From: an uncultured Sulfitobacter sp.
GTDB lineage: Bacteria; Pseudomonadota; Alphaproteobacteria; Rhodobacterales; Rhodobacteraceae
Direction of reading: 5' to 3'
DNA length: 44,790 nt
NCBI GenBank assembly: GCA_938003685.1
Contig: CALKXT010000123.1
Location: 1 to 44,790 of the forward strand
In this document: one piece after another, positions 15,264-22,237 of the stretch
Layout: the number at the start of each line of letters is the position of its first letter
How positions within the stretch are numbered: position 1 is the stretch's first letter
Position numbers and translations under genes: made by a program
The notes under the pieces: model-generated
Seen by the model: the letters and a program-made list of their open reading frames with translations, nothing else
Database searches by the model: none
Told to the model about the DNA's origin: nothing

Positions 15264-16379
15264 ATGACACACCAAGACATCACAACTATTCAAACAAGCA
15301 GCACAGAGCCTGTGTTTATCTCGGACTGTACTCTGCGTGATTTACGCAATGCACCCGGCGTATATTTCAGTGACAAAGAAGCGCAATCAACTGCACGATT
15401 GTTGGCATCTCTGAACATTGACGAACTTGAAGTCGGCATAATCAATAATGCTTCCGATAAAGAAGTCGCCTTTATTAAATCGATCTGTGATCTTGGCCTT
15501 TCGCAAATGGTGACGCCGGCCTTTATCGCAATGAAATCAGCAGATATCGAACCAGCGGTCAAAAAATCTATACAGGCCGGATGCACAGGATTTCTCGTCA
15601 CCTTGGCAGTATCGCCTATGTTTCTTGAGAGAAAGTTGCGCAGATCGTTCCGAGCAGCATGCAAGCTGATGGAAAAATCTACTAAAGCTGCCTGTGCGGC
15701 TGGCCTCTCGGTAGTCTGCTCTGGCGAAGACGCAGGTCGCGCGCCGCTCGATCAATTGATCGACTTTGCTAAGGTCGCAGAGGATTCTGGTGCAAGTCGT
15801 TTCCGATTTGCAGAAACCGTCGCCTGCTTATCTCCAACACAGATGGCGGACACGATTGATGCTTTGAAAGATGAGATTTCAATCCCCATTGAAGTCCACT
15901 GCCATTCGGCCTTTGGATTGGGGGTGCCCAACAGCATTGCCGCCCTTGATGCGGGTGCAAAAGGTCTGTCCTTAACCGTGGAAGGTTTGGGAGAGCGTGG
16001 CGGTAACACCTCGCTTTCAACCATGCTGATGTATCTCTGGCGCTTTCGGGGCCATGATCATTTGGACTTATCTGAGCTTAAGAATTTATCACATTTCGTT
16101 GCAGACACCCTGCGTTTGCCGATCCATAGATTCACGCCAATCGTGGGCGACAGTGCCTTTGAATTTGAATATGGAAATCAATTTCTTCACTCTGATCTTT
16201 ATGAGGCTTTTGACCCTGCCCTTGTCGGAAACCAAAGACGGCTCGCATTTGGCCTAAAGGGTGACACAACAGGTCTAAAGGTCGCATTTGGAAATGATGA
16301 AATCAAATCCAAAGCCTTTGCTGCACGGGCGCAAGCGTTCGTTCGCGAACAACGCTCGCCACTTTATCACACACTCTAA
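15264..16379 (+). CDS. Homocitrate/isopropylmalate synthase-like (HMGL-like) enzyme
   Basis: A 371-residue TIM-barrel protein of the DRE-TIM/HMGL-like family, which makes C-C bonds between acyl-CoA or pyruvate and a keto acid or aldehyde. Seen: the metal-binding DCTLRD (Asp21, Arg25), the HCH metal ligands (His212, His214) in HCHSAFGLGVPNS, and GLGERGGNTSLS. Homocitrate and isopropylmalate synthases usually read TLRDGEQ; here it is TLRDLRN, and the usual DTVG is ETVA, so the substrate pocket is altered. No C-terminal regulatory domain is present. The start at 15264 is preferred because the family fold begins about 15 residues later; the ATG at 15183 adds an unconserved tail. It heads the carrier-protein operon. 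No homoaconitase or homoisocitrate dehydrogenase follows, so simple 2-oxoadipate synthesis is unlikely. Confidence 0.82.
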   Translation: MTHQDITTIQTSSTEPVFISDCTLRDLRNAPGVYFSDKEAQSTARLLASLNIDELEVGIINNASDKEVAFIKSICDLGLSQMVTPAFIAMKSADIEPAVKKSIQAGCTGFLVTLAVSPMFLERKLRRSFRAACKLMEKSTKAACAAGLSVVCSGEDAGRAPLDQLIDFAKVAEDSGASRFRFAETVACLSPTQMADTIDALKDEISIPIEVHCHSAFGLGVPNSIAALDAGAKGLSLTVEGLGERGGNTSLSTMLMYLWRFRGHDHLDLSELKNLSHFVADTLRLPIHRFTPIVGDSAFEFEYGNQFLHSDLYEAFDPALVGNQRRLAFGLKGDTTGLKVAFGNDEIKSKAFAARAQAFVREQRSPLYHTL

Positions 16380-16396
16380 TTGAAAGGACTTTTCTC

Positions 16397-16594
16397 ATGT
16401 CAACTTCCGTAAAAGAACGCATTTGCACAATCGAATGCCCTGAATGTGAATTCGATTTTTCACTTGAAGCACCCTCGAAAGGTGAAGTCATTGCATGCCC
16501 AGATTGCCAGTTAAATTTGTTGGTTACAGGTGTCACGGGTGAAACCGTCGATGTCGAGCTGACAGAAACTGACGCCGAAGATTGGGGACAGTAA
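16397..16594 (+). CDS. lysW: LysW-type amino-group carrier protein with C-terminal Gln
   Basis: A 65-residue acidic protein. It has a zinc-ribbon pair CPEC (Cys14, Cys17) and CPDC (Cys34, Cys37), followed by an acidic tail ending in EDWGQ. LysW proteins of Thermus, Deinococcus and archaea, and carrier proteins of some Streptomyces metabolites, end in EDWGE. The gamma-carboxyl of that last Glu forms an isopeptide bond with the alpha-amino group of the substrate, which stays protected and recognisable through successive enzymes. Here the last codon is CAG (16589-16591), giving Gln65. An AAAGGA ribosome-binding site precedes the ATG. It lies 17 bases after the HMGL-like gene and one base before the LysX-like gene. 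Confidence 0.93.
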   Translation: MSTSVKERICTIECPECEFDFSLEAPSKGEVIACPDCQLNLLVTGVTGETVDVELTETDAEDWGQ

Positions 16595-16595
16595 G

Positions 16596-17462
16596 GTGCG
16601 CGCCCTCCAAGTTATCTGTTCGGTTGCGAGACCTGAGGAAAAGATGCTCTTTGAGCGCGCAAGTTCCCATGGCTTTTCGCCAGAAATCGTTCTTGCAAGC
16701 AAAACAGCATTTACTGTTCCGACAACATCTTCTTCTCCCAAGATGTCGCAAAGGTCAGTTTCCTTGATGCGAACAGCATCGTTTTTCGCAGCTGGACAGA
16801 TAGCCTCTGTCCTAGAAGCCAGCAATCAATCAGTGTCAAACAGCGCAGATACAATCTCTTTGTTTGGTCAAAAAGTTCAAACTGATGCCTGGCTACGCCT
16901 CAATGGTTTTCCAACTATTCCAAGCGTTGTTGCTTATAGCGAACAGAGTGCGCTTGCCGCCGCAGAAACATTAGGGTTCCCGCTGGTGGTCAAACCCAGC
17001 ATCGGCGGATTTGGAAAAATGGTGCAAGTCGTCCGCGACGAAGATGAATTGCGCAATGTTGTTGAGTATATTCTTGGCTTTGCGCCTGCATCTCACAAAT
17101 GCCTTTACCTTCAGAAACATGTCGACATCGAATTTGATGTAAGGGCGGTATTAGTAGGTCAAAGAAACATTGCGGCCTTTAACCGCGTGCTTTCGGATGA
17201 GCAAAACGTATTGGGGCCGCGAAATGTGGCGCAAGGTGCCATCGGGGAACGCTTTGAACTGGAACCCAAAGATGTCGCAATGCTTGAATCGCTTGCCACA
17301 AAGGCAAGCAGCGACTTTCTAGGCGTGGATCTCTTGATTTCTAAAACGGGCGAAAAATTCATCTGCGACGTAAACCCTGTTTGCCGTTTTCAAGAAGCGG
17401 TTCGCGTAACCGGTGTCGATATCCCCAACGAACTACTTGATTACGTTGCGCAATGCGCTTGA
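16596..17462 (+). CDS. lysX: LysX-like ATP-grasp ligase acting on the amino-group carrier protein
   Basis: A 288-residue ATP-grasp enzyme. It starts with GTG at 16596, one base after the lysW stop. Shared with LysX/ArgX: RPEEKMLFERA near the N-terminus, the SLMRTASFFAAGQIA block, PLVVKPSIGGFGKMVQVV (ATP phosphate region), YLQKHVDIEFDVRAVLVG, and the ending VTGVDIPNELLDYV. The NTARGG-type substrate loop of LysX/ArgX is replaced by RNVAQGA, and the usual EFKNS by CRFQEAV, so a different amino acid is probably selected. The family uses ATP to join the alpha-amino group of a substrate to the terminal Glu of LysW; here the terminal residue is Gln, so prior deamidation or a different linkage is needed. 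A RimK-like ligase of another substrate is unlikely given the neighbour. Confidence 0.9.
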   Translation: MRALQVICSVARPEEKMLFERASSHGFSPEIVLASKTAFTVPTTSSSPKMSQRSVSLMRTASFFAAGQIASVLEASNQSVSNSADTISLFGQKVQTDAWLRLNGFPTIPSVVAYSEQSALAAAETLGFPLVVKPSIGGFGKMVQVVRDEDELRNVVEYILGFAPASHKCLYLQKHVDIEFDVRAVLVGQRNIAAFNRVLSDEQNVLGPRNVAQGAIGERFELEPKDVAMLESLATKASSDFLGVDLLISKTGEKFICDVNPVCRFQEAVRVTGVDIPNELLDYVAQCA

Positions 17463-17478
17463 AAAAAGGAGTAAGGCT

Positions 17479-18528
17479 ATGAAATGTGGAGTTCTTGGTG
17501 CCAGTGGTTTCATTGGCCTTCAACTTGTCGAAATTTTGGGAAATCACCCAAACATCACCGGTATCGTACCTTTTAGTCGAAAGCTGGCAGGCAGGCCCCT
17601 TGCTGCGATTAATCCAATTTACAAAGGCCACAGCAACGTACAGTTCTGCAAGCCTGATAAAGAAAACCTAGCAAATCTGGACGCCCTCTTTATTGCCTTG
17701 CCACATGGAGAAGCTGCACCTTATGTGAAAATAGCTATGCAACACGATATCCCTGTGGTTGATTTATCAGCTGATTTTCGCATGGCCTCCAAAGAAGTTT
17801 ACGAAGATGTCTTTGGAGAACCTCATCCAGAACCTGATATGCTGTCCCATTTTGAGCAAGTTTGCCCAGATATCAATGGACCAAAGGCGAAAGATAAAAA
17901 TCTAGTTTCTGTGCCGGGATGTACGGCCACAGCAGCGATTTTGGCATTGTATCCACTTTTGGCTGACGATTTGATCTCTTCACGGCGGATAATCGTTGAC
18001 GCGAAGGTCAGTTCCAGTGGCGCGGGCATCTCGGCAGGCATGGCGCAATCACATGTCTTTAGAAACAACGGCGTACGGGTTTATCGTATGCTGCGCGAAC
18101 ATAGACACGTCGCAGAGGTTGAATCCTTTCTTGGCGCACAAACTGGCAAATCAATTGAAATGCAGCTTAGCGTGTCTTCTGTCGACATGGTGCGTGGGAT
18201 TTCAGCGATTGCCTATTTCGAGGTCGCTGACGGCGCTGATACCAAAGAAATCGGCCGCAGCTATCGTAAACACTACGGTGAAAAGACGTTTGTACGAGTG
18301 ATCCGCCAGAACAGCGGAATGGAACGATATCCGAACCCACAATTCCTTCGCGGTACAAATTATTGCGATATCGGGTTCGAGTGCGATCCAAAGCGTAAGT
18401 CTGCGACATCAATCACCGCCCTTGATAACTTGGTCAGAGGTGGTGCCGGGCAAGCCGTTCAGGCGTTCAATTACCAACACAGTTTGGCACCGGACCTCGG
18501 CTTATCGAAACAAATCACATTTCCCTAG
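17479..18528 (+). CDS. lysY: LysY/ArgC-like [carrier protein]-acyl-phosphate reductase
   Basis: A 349-residue NADPH-dependent reductase. It has GASGFIGLQL (residues 7-16, nucleotide binding), SADFR near residue 95, the catalytic PGCTATAA (Cys148), SSSGAG, EHRH (His208, His210) and DNLVRGGAGQAVQAFN near the C-terminus. Family members reduce an acyl phosphate on N-acetylglutamate (ArgC) or on a LysW-bound substrate (LysY) to the semialdehyde. The start at 17479 has GGAG seven bases upstream; the frame also runs back to 17413 within lysX. The place between lysX and lysZ supports the carrier-bound version over arginine synthesis. Confidence 0.9.
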   Translation: MKCGVLGASGFIGLQLVEILGNHPNITGIVPFSRKLAGRPLAAINPIYKGHSNVQFCKPDKENLANLDALFIALPHGEAAPYVKIAMQHDIPVVDLSADFRMASKEVYEDVFGEPHPEPDMLSHFEQVCPDINGPKAKDKNLVSVPGCTATAAILALYPLLADDLISSRRIIVDAKVSSSGAGISAGMAQSHVFRNNGVRVYRMLREHRHVAEVESFLGAQTGKSIEMQLSVSSVDMVRGISAIAYFEVADGADTKEIGRSYRKHYGEKTFVRVIRQNSGMERYPNPQFLRGTNYCDIGFECDPKRKSATSITALDNLVRGGAGQAVQAFNYQHSLAPDLGLSKQITFP

Positions 18529-18536
18529 GAAGCAAG

Positions 18537-19346
18537 ATGAAAATCCAGAAAATAGGAGGCAGCTGTATTGTCGGCAACGAAGCGTTGGTAGCGCAACGCT
18601 TGCAAGCCGAACTGCAAGCTGACAACAAATCCATTGTCGTGGTGCATGGGTTTGGCCCAACACTGCGCCAGTTTTTGACCCAAGCCGGGATCGAGCGTGA
18701 AACCTTTACCACGCCCTCAGGCATGCAATCCCATTTCACAGACGAAACCGTATTGGCATTCTCTCATGCAGCTGCGGCATTGGTTCAGCGGCGCCTAAAG
18801 CAAGCGATCGAAGCCTTGGGTATTTCGGTTGCAGCATCGTTAGCCCACAAACCGTTAGTCTACGGGAAACGCAAACAAATACGCTCTTTTGAAGGTGGCG
18901 TGGTCCGCAGCTTTCCAAACGACTTTTCCGGGCTTCCAATTTCTTTTGAACTCAATGAAATCCAAAATGAGTTGAACCAAAACCAGATATTTCTGATCGC
19001 GCCACTTCTTCATCGCACGAATTGCACCATGTTGTCGGGTGACAGTGATGCATTAGCGACAAGCCTAGCCGTTGCATGCAACACGTCAGAGTTGGTGTTT
19101 TTAACAGATGTTAACGGCTTCATCGACAACGGTAAAACTGTTCCTGAAATCCTCACATCAGACATTGCACGCCACATAGAAATTGCCACCGGCGGCATGC
19201 GCAAAAAACTGATCTATGCGCGAAAATGCGTCGATTCAGGCGTCGCGCGGGTTGTCATTCGCAACCTGCTTTCTGCAACCTCCTCGCACAAAGAGACTTT
19301 GATTCATGATGGCCAAAATTCTCCTAATAAACAATCTCTACACTGA
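18537..19346 (+). CDS. lysZ: LysZ/ArgB-like [carrier protein]-amino-acid kinase
   Basis: A 269-residue amino-acid-kinase-family protein. Seen: an N-terminal K-x-GGS phosphate loop, VVHGFGPTLRQFL (residues about 35-47; the acetylglutamate kinase family has VHGGGP), a GDSDALATSLA block near residues 167-177, the FLTDVNGF strand-loop and GGMRKK near the C-terminus. LysZ phosphorylates the distal carboxylate of the carrier-bound amino acid to give the substrate of LysY. An AGGAAG ribosome-binding site precedes the ATG. HGFGP in place of HGGGP or HGGSA is unusual and may reflect a different substrate. The last 40 bases overlap the amidotransferase-like gene. Confidence 0.88.
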   Translation: MKIQKIGGSCIVGNEALVAQRLQAELQADNKSIVVVHGFGPTLRQFLTQAGIERETFTTPSGMQSHFTDETVLAFSHAAAALVQRRLKQAIEALGISVAASLAHKPLVYGKRKQIRSFEGGVVRSFPNDFSGLPISFELNEIQNELNQNQIFLIAPLLHRTNCTMLSGDSDALATSLAVACNTSELVFLTDVNGFIDNGKTVPEILTSDIARHIEIATGGMRKKLIYARKCVDSGVARVVIRNLLSATSSHKETLIHDGQNSPNKQSLH

Positions 19347-19935
19347 ATCTGAAAATCTGCGCATTGCGTGTAGAAACGCCCAGTTACCGTTTGACGAGGT
19401 GCGTCACACGGACATTGCAGATAGTGTCCTAACGCACGACGACTATATTGGCGTCGTTCTATCCGGGACAGGGGATAGCCCCGATGAGAAACTGCATGTG
19501 TATGATGATGAATTAGCACTACTCGCGCGCCTGAAATGCCCTGTATTAGGCATTTGTGGTGGGGCTCAAATCCTTACGCTCGGAAATGGTGGAGATGTAA
19601 GCGCAACACATGCGCCCATCGCCGGGCGAAAGCAGGTAAACATTACCAGCGATGACCCGCTGTTCACAGGATTGCCTAAACCCTTCACTGTGTTCTCAAA
19701 ACACCGTCGCTACATTTCAACGCCACCAAATGGCTATGACACATTGGCCCGTGAGGTGAAGGATGACTTCCCATATGTGCTGCGCAAGACAAATACATCG
19801 GTTTATGCTGTGCAATTTCATCCAGAACGACGCCAAGATGGCACGGCCTTGATGCTTAATTTTTTCCAAATTTGTAGGGACTGGGGGCAGTCTCAGGGCA
19901 AAGAAGTCCCCTCCTTTCTAGAGGCGGCAGAATGA
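19306..19935 (+). CDS. Class I glutamine-amidotransferase-like hydrolase
   Basis: A 209-residue single-domain protein with the class I GATase triad. Cys84 lies in the nucleophile elbow GICGGAQ, and His172 and Glu174 in QFHPE (numbered from the ATG at 19306; a second ATG at 19309 is equally good). Family members hydrolyse the side-chain amide of Gln. Relatives such as PuuD and gamma-glutamyl hydrolase cut gamma-glutamyl isopeptide bonds. No synthetase domain is fused. In this operon the usual LysK hydrolase is absent and the carrier ends in Gln. This protein could therefore deamidate Gln65, release the product from Glu65, or supply ammonia to the pathway; these are inferences. It overlaps lysZ by about 40 bases and the next gene by four. 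Confidence 0.82.
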   Translation: MMAKILLINNLYTESENLRIACRNAQLPFDEVRHTDIADSVLTHDDYIGVVLSGTGDSPDEKLHVYDDELALLARLKCPVLGICGGAQILTLGNGGDVSATHAPIAGRKQVNITSDDPLFTGLPKPFTVFSKHRRYISTPPNGYDTLAREVKDDFPYVLRKTNTSVYAVQFHPERRQDGTALMLNFFQICRDWGQSQGKEVPSFLEAAE

Positions 19936-20555
19936 TAAATTTTGAATACTTTCTGGTTTTTGTAATTACAGGGGCCGCTTTAGCGGCTGCACCAGGACCA
20001 AGCTTGTTGTTCATTGTCTCTCAAAGCATTCGCTTTGGTTTTTGGCCCGTTGCCCCTGCTGCGCTAGGCTTGGTTTTTGCGAGTCTGACCTATGCTATCC
20101 TCGCACTACTTGGTGCGGCAACTATTCTGGAGACCTTCCCCACAGCCTTAATTGTCGGAAAACTGGTCGGTGCCGCCTACCTCATTTCGCTCGCGATCCG
20201 TCAGATACGTTCCTCTGGAACATTCCAAGTTGATACTGAAAATCAGGCTCAAAGCGCGCGGTTGCAGTTTACGCGCGGCCTATTCGTAGGGCTTTCGAAC
20301 CCCAAGACGATGTTATTTTATCTCTTGTTCATTCCACAATTTCTTGACCCCGTTTTACCGTTTACACCTCAATTAGCGGTCTACAACACCGTGCAATTGT
20401 GTACTCTGGCGGCAGTAACCTTTGGATATGCGGCAAGCGCGGATGCGCTGCGTGGCTGGATATTCAAACCTTCATCAATAGGGTTAATGAATCAAATTGC
20501 CGGTGGCATTTTGATTTTTGCAGCCACATTGATGGTCGTGAGCCTCATACTGTAG
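19932..20555 (+). CDS. LysE/RhtB family exporter (plus operon of the cluster)
   Basis: A 207-residue membrane protein with six hydrophobic segments. The family signature is clear: AAAPGPSLLFIVSQSIRFG (residues 19-37) and GLSNPKTMLFYLLFIPQF near residues 117-134. Its ATG overlaps the amidotransferase stop (ATGA at 19932-19935), so it is translationally coupled to the biosynthetic genes. It is only distantly similar to the exporter at 9767-10384 (family motifs shared, little else), so the two may handle different compounds, or act as a pair. The expected role is export of an amino-acid-like product. Confidence 0.9.
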   Translation: MINFEYFLVFVITGAALAAAPGPSLLFIVSQSIRFGFWPVAPAALGLVFASLTYAILALLGAATILETFPTALIVGKLVGAAYLISLAIRQIRSSGTFQVDTENQAQSARLQFTRGLFVGLSNPKTMLFYLLFIPQFLDPVLPFTPQLAVYNTVQLCTLAAVTFGYAASADALRGWIFKPSSIGLMNQIAGGILIFAATLMVVSLIL

Positions 20556-20618
20556 TCGCCCCTCAAATTCTCAAATCTACCCCAAAGATACTGAGCAAAA
20601 CAGTGTTTGCACTATGGT

Positions 20619-20635
20619 TGTATCATCCATATACA
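20619..20635. promoter_or_regulatory. Candidate LysR operator (T-N11-A palindrome)
   Basis: TGTAT, seven bases, ATACA: a perfect 5-base inverted repeat whose inner 13 bases fit the T-N11-A rule for LysR-type regulators. It lies 57 bases upstream of the LysR gene, consistent with autoregulation. Confidence 0.5.
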
Positions 20636-20691
20636 TTCACGTAAGGCGCGATCCAATATCTTTGTCTCTCAAGATAGGTTTGATAAGCTGA

Positions 20692-21615
20692 ATGAAAGAG
20701 TTATTTCCGTATTTCAAGTGCTTTGAATCAGCAAGTCGGCACATGAATTTCACAAAAGCTGCTGAGGAACTGAACATCTCCCAAAGCGCGGTTTCTCAAC
20801 AAATGAGAACCTTAACGCGACGGCTCCATTTTCCTCTCTTCCGCAAACAAAGCAATAAATTGCTGCTCACCTATGAAGGTGATCGCCTCTCAAAAGTTGT
20901 GAGCAAAGCAATTTATGAGATTGAAAACGAAATCAGCCTGTTAAGCGTACACGATAGTATTGGGGATCTGAGGATCGGTGTGGATCCTAGTTTTGCAATT
21001 GGATGGCTTTTGCCCAAACTTGATCGTTTTGAAGCGCGGTTGATGGACAGTCAGGTCATGTTAAATGGCAATAATCATAGGCTGCGTGTGAGTAATGACA
21101 AAGAAGACGATGGCGTCGATATATCAATTCAAATTCTGACAACCGCCCCTGAAATAGTATCATTCTACGAAATTCCCAATGACGATTTCATCGCAATCTG
21201 TAGTCCGGAATTGCTATATCGCGGCGCATCGGAAATGAGCATCAAAGAGTTCAGGAATGAATCTCTACTTACTCTTTCACCTCATGGTGTAAATGCGGCA
21301 TATAGTATGGATTGTATGGTATGGTCAGAAAGTGCCGAAGTTGGTGGGATTCCGGCCAGAGATCATGAGCAATATTCTTCTTTGGAAATGCTGATGCAAG
21401 CTGTCGTTCATTGCCGTGGAATTGCGATTATCCGCCAATCGCTGGCTGATGATCATCTAAGGGCAAATAGAGTAGTGCGTGCGCTCCCTCACGCGGTTCG
21501 ATGTACGGACAGTTACTATGTAACTTGGATGGAAAACTCTCAGAATATCAAGCATATACGTGAATTCATTGAATGGTTTAGTGTTGAGTTTGAGCCATCC
21601 TCTATGGATAGTTAA
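20692..21615 (+). CDS. LysR-type transcriptional regulator of the cluster
   Basis: A 307-residue regulator. The N-terminal winged helix-turn-helix (residues 1-65) contains MNFTKAAEELNISQSAVSQQ, typical of LysR proteins. The rest is the periplasmic-binding-protein-like effector domain, which would sense a small metabolite. The gene sits within the plus operon between the exporter and the glutamate mutase genes, preceded by 136 non-coding bases containing a T-N11-A palindrome. It is noticeably AT-rich at its start (22 G or C in the 60 bases 20701-20760). It probably controls this cluster, perhaps from the shared region at 14940-15263. Confidence 0.93.
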   Translation: MKELFPYFKCFESASRHMNFTKAAEELNISQSAVSQQMRTLTRRLHFPLFRKQSNKLLLTYEGDRLSKVVSKAIYEIENEISLLSVHDSIGDLRIGVDPSFAIGWLLPKLDRFEARLMDSQVMLNGNNHRLRVSNDKEDDGVDISIQILTTAPEIVSFYEIPNDDFIAICSPELLYRGASEMSIKEFRNESLLTLSPHGVNAAYSMDCMVWSESAEVGGIPARDHEQYSSLEMLMQAVVHCRGIAIIRQSLADDHLRANRVVRALPHAVRCTDSYYVTWMENSQNIKHIREFIEWFSVEFEPSSMDS

Positions 21616-21706
21616 AACCCAACCCTTATTTTGTCATTAGCCTTGGTAATTTGCCTGAGGTATAGACCTAAGGTACTTTTTTCCTATATCTTTAAGGAGA
21701 AAAGCA

Positions 21707-22234
21707 TTGTCAGAAATTAGCAAATTAGAAGTTTGGCAGACGGCAACTCACCTTGAGCTCGACAAAGGCGCTCCTATCGTAATTTTGGCTGTTGCACCAA
21801 GTGACGTTCACGTTGTTGCCAATCAAATCATCGCGGCTCAATTACGGGTTAAAGGGTACAAAGTAATTAACCTTGGCGCTGCAACACCACTGCAAGAGGT
21901 GATTGAAACCTGGCAATCCCACTCTGATGTTTTGGCAATCGCCATTGGCAGTGTGAATGGGCATGCGCTTCAGGATTTGTGCGATTTGCCCAAACTTAAA
22001 CAACTTTACCAAGTGACCTGCCCTATCATCGTAGGCGGGAATCTATCAATTGGTGCTGAAAAGGATGGCTCAGAAGGTCAAAAGCTAAAAGACATTGGCG
22101 TCGACTATATTCTAACCGATGTGACACAGTTTTTTGACATTCTCGACCAGCTAAAGAATTCCAAAAACCGATCTGAACGCCCTTCGCATGGTGGCACACA
22201 CGAGTTCGACCACGCACAATCATTGGCGGTGTAA
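21707..22234 (+). CDS. glmS: Glutamate mutase sigma (B12-binding) subunit-like protein
   Basis: A 175-residue protein. The start is TTG at 21707, set by the strong AAGGAGA six bases upstream. It matches the cobalamin-binding S subunit: SDVHVVANQII (Asp33, His35), a GSVNG loop and IIVGGNLSIG. The lower axial ligand His and its Asp partner are present, but the DxHxxG motif reads DVHVVA, so the conserved Gly is Ala38. The C-terminal 30 residues are an extra polar tail. With GlmE it should interconvert glutamate and (2S,3S)-3-methylaspartate using adenosylcobalamin. It lies four bases before glmE, and a new promoter or readthrough from lysR is possible. Confidence 0.88.
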   Translation: MSEISKLEVWQTATHLELDKGAPIVILAVAPSDVHVVANQIIAAQLRVKGYKVINLGAATPLQEVIETWQSHSDVLAIAIGSVNGHALQDLCDLPKLKQLYQVTCPIIVGGNLSIGAEKDGSEGQKLKDIGVDYILTDVTQFFDILDQLKNSKNRSERPSHGGTHEFDHAQSLAV

Positions 22235-22237
22235 GCG

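Noticed and set aside
17479-19346. argC/argB-like genes read as part of arginine biosynthesis
   Set aside because: The adjacent LysW and LysX-like genes and the absence of other arg genes favour a carrier-protein pathway.
21616-21706. Possible cobalamin riboswitch before the glutamate mutase genes
   Set aside because: Only about 90 bases and no B12-box or expected stems; a plain leader with a ribosome-binding site explains it.
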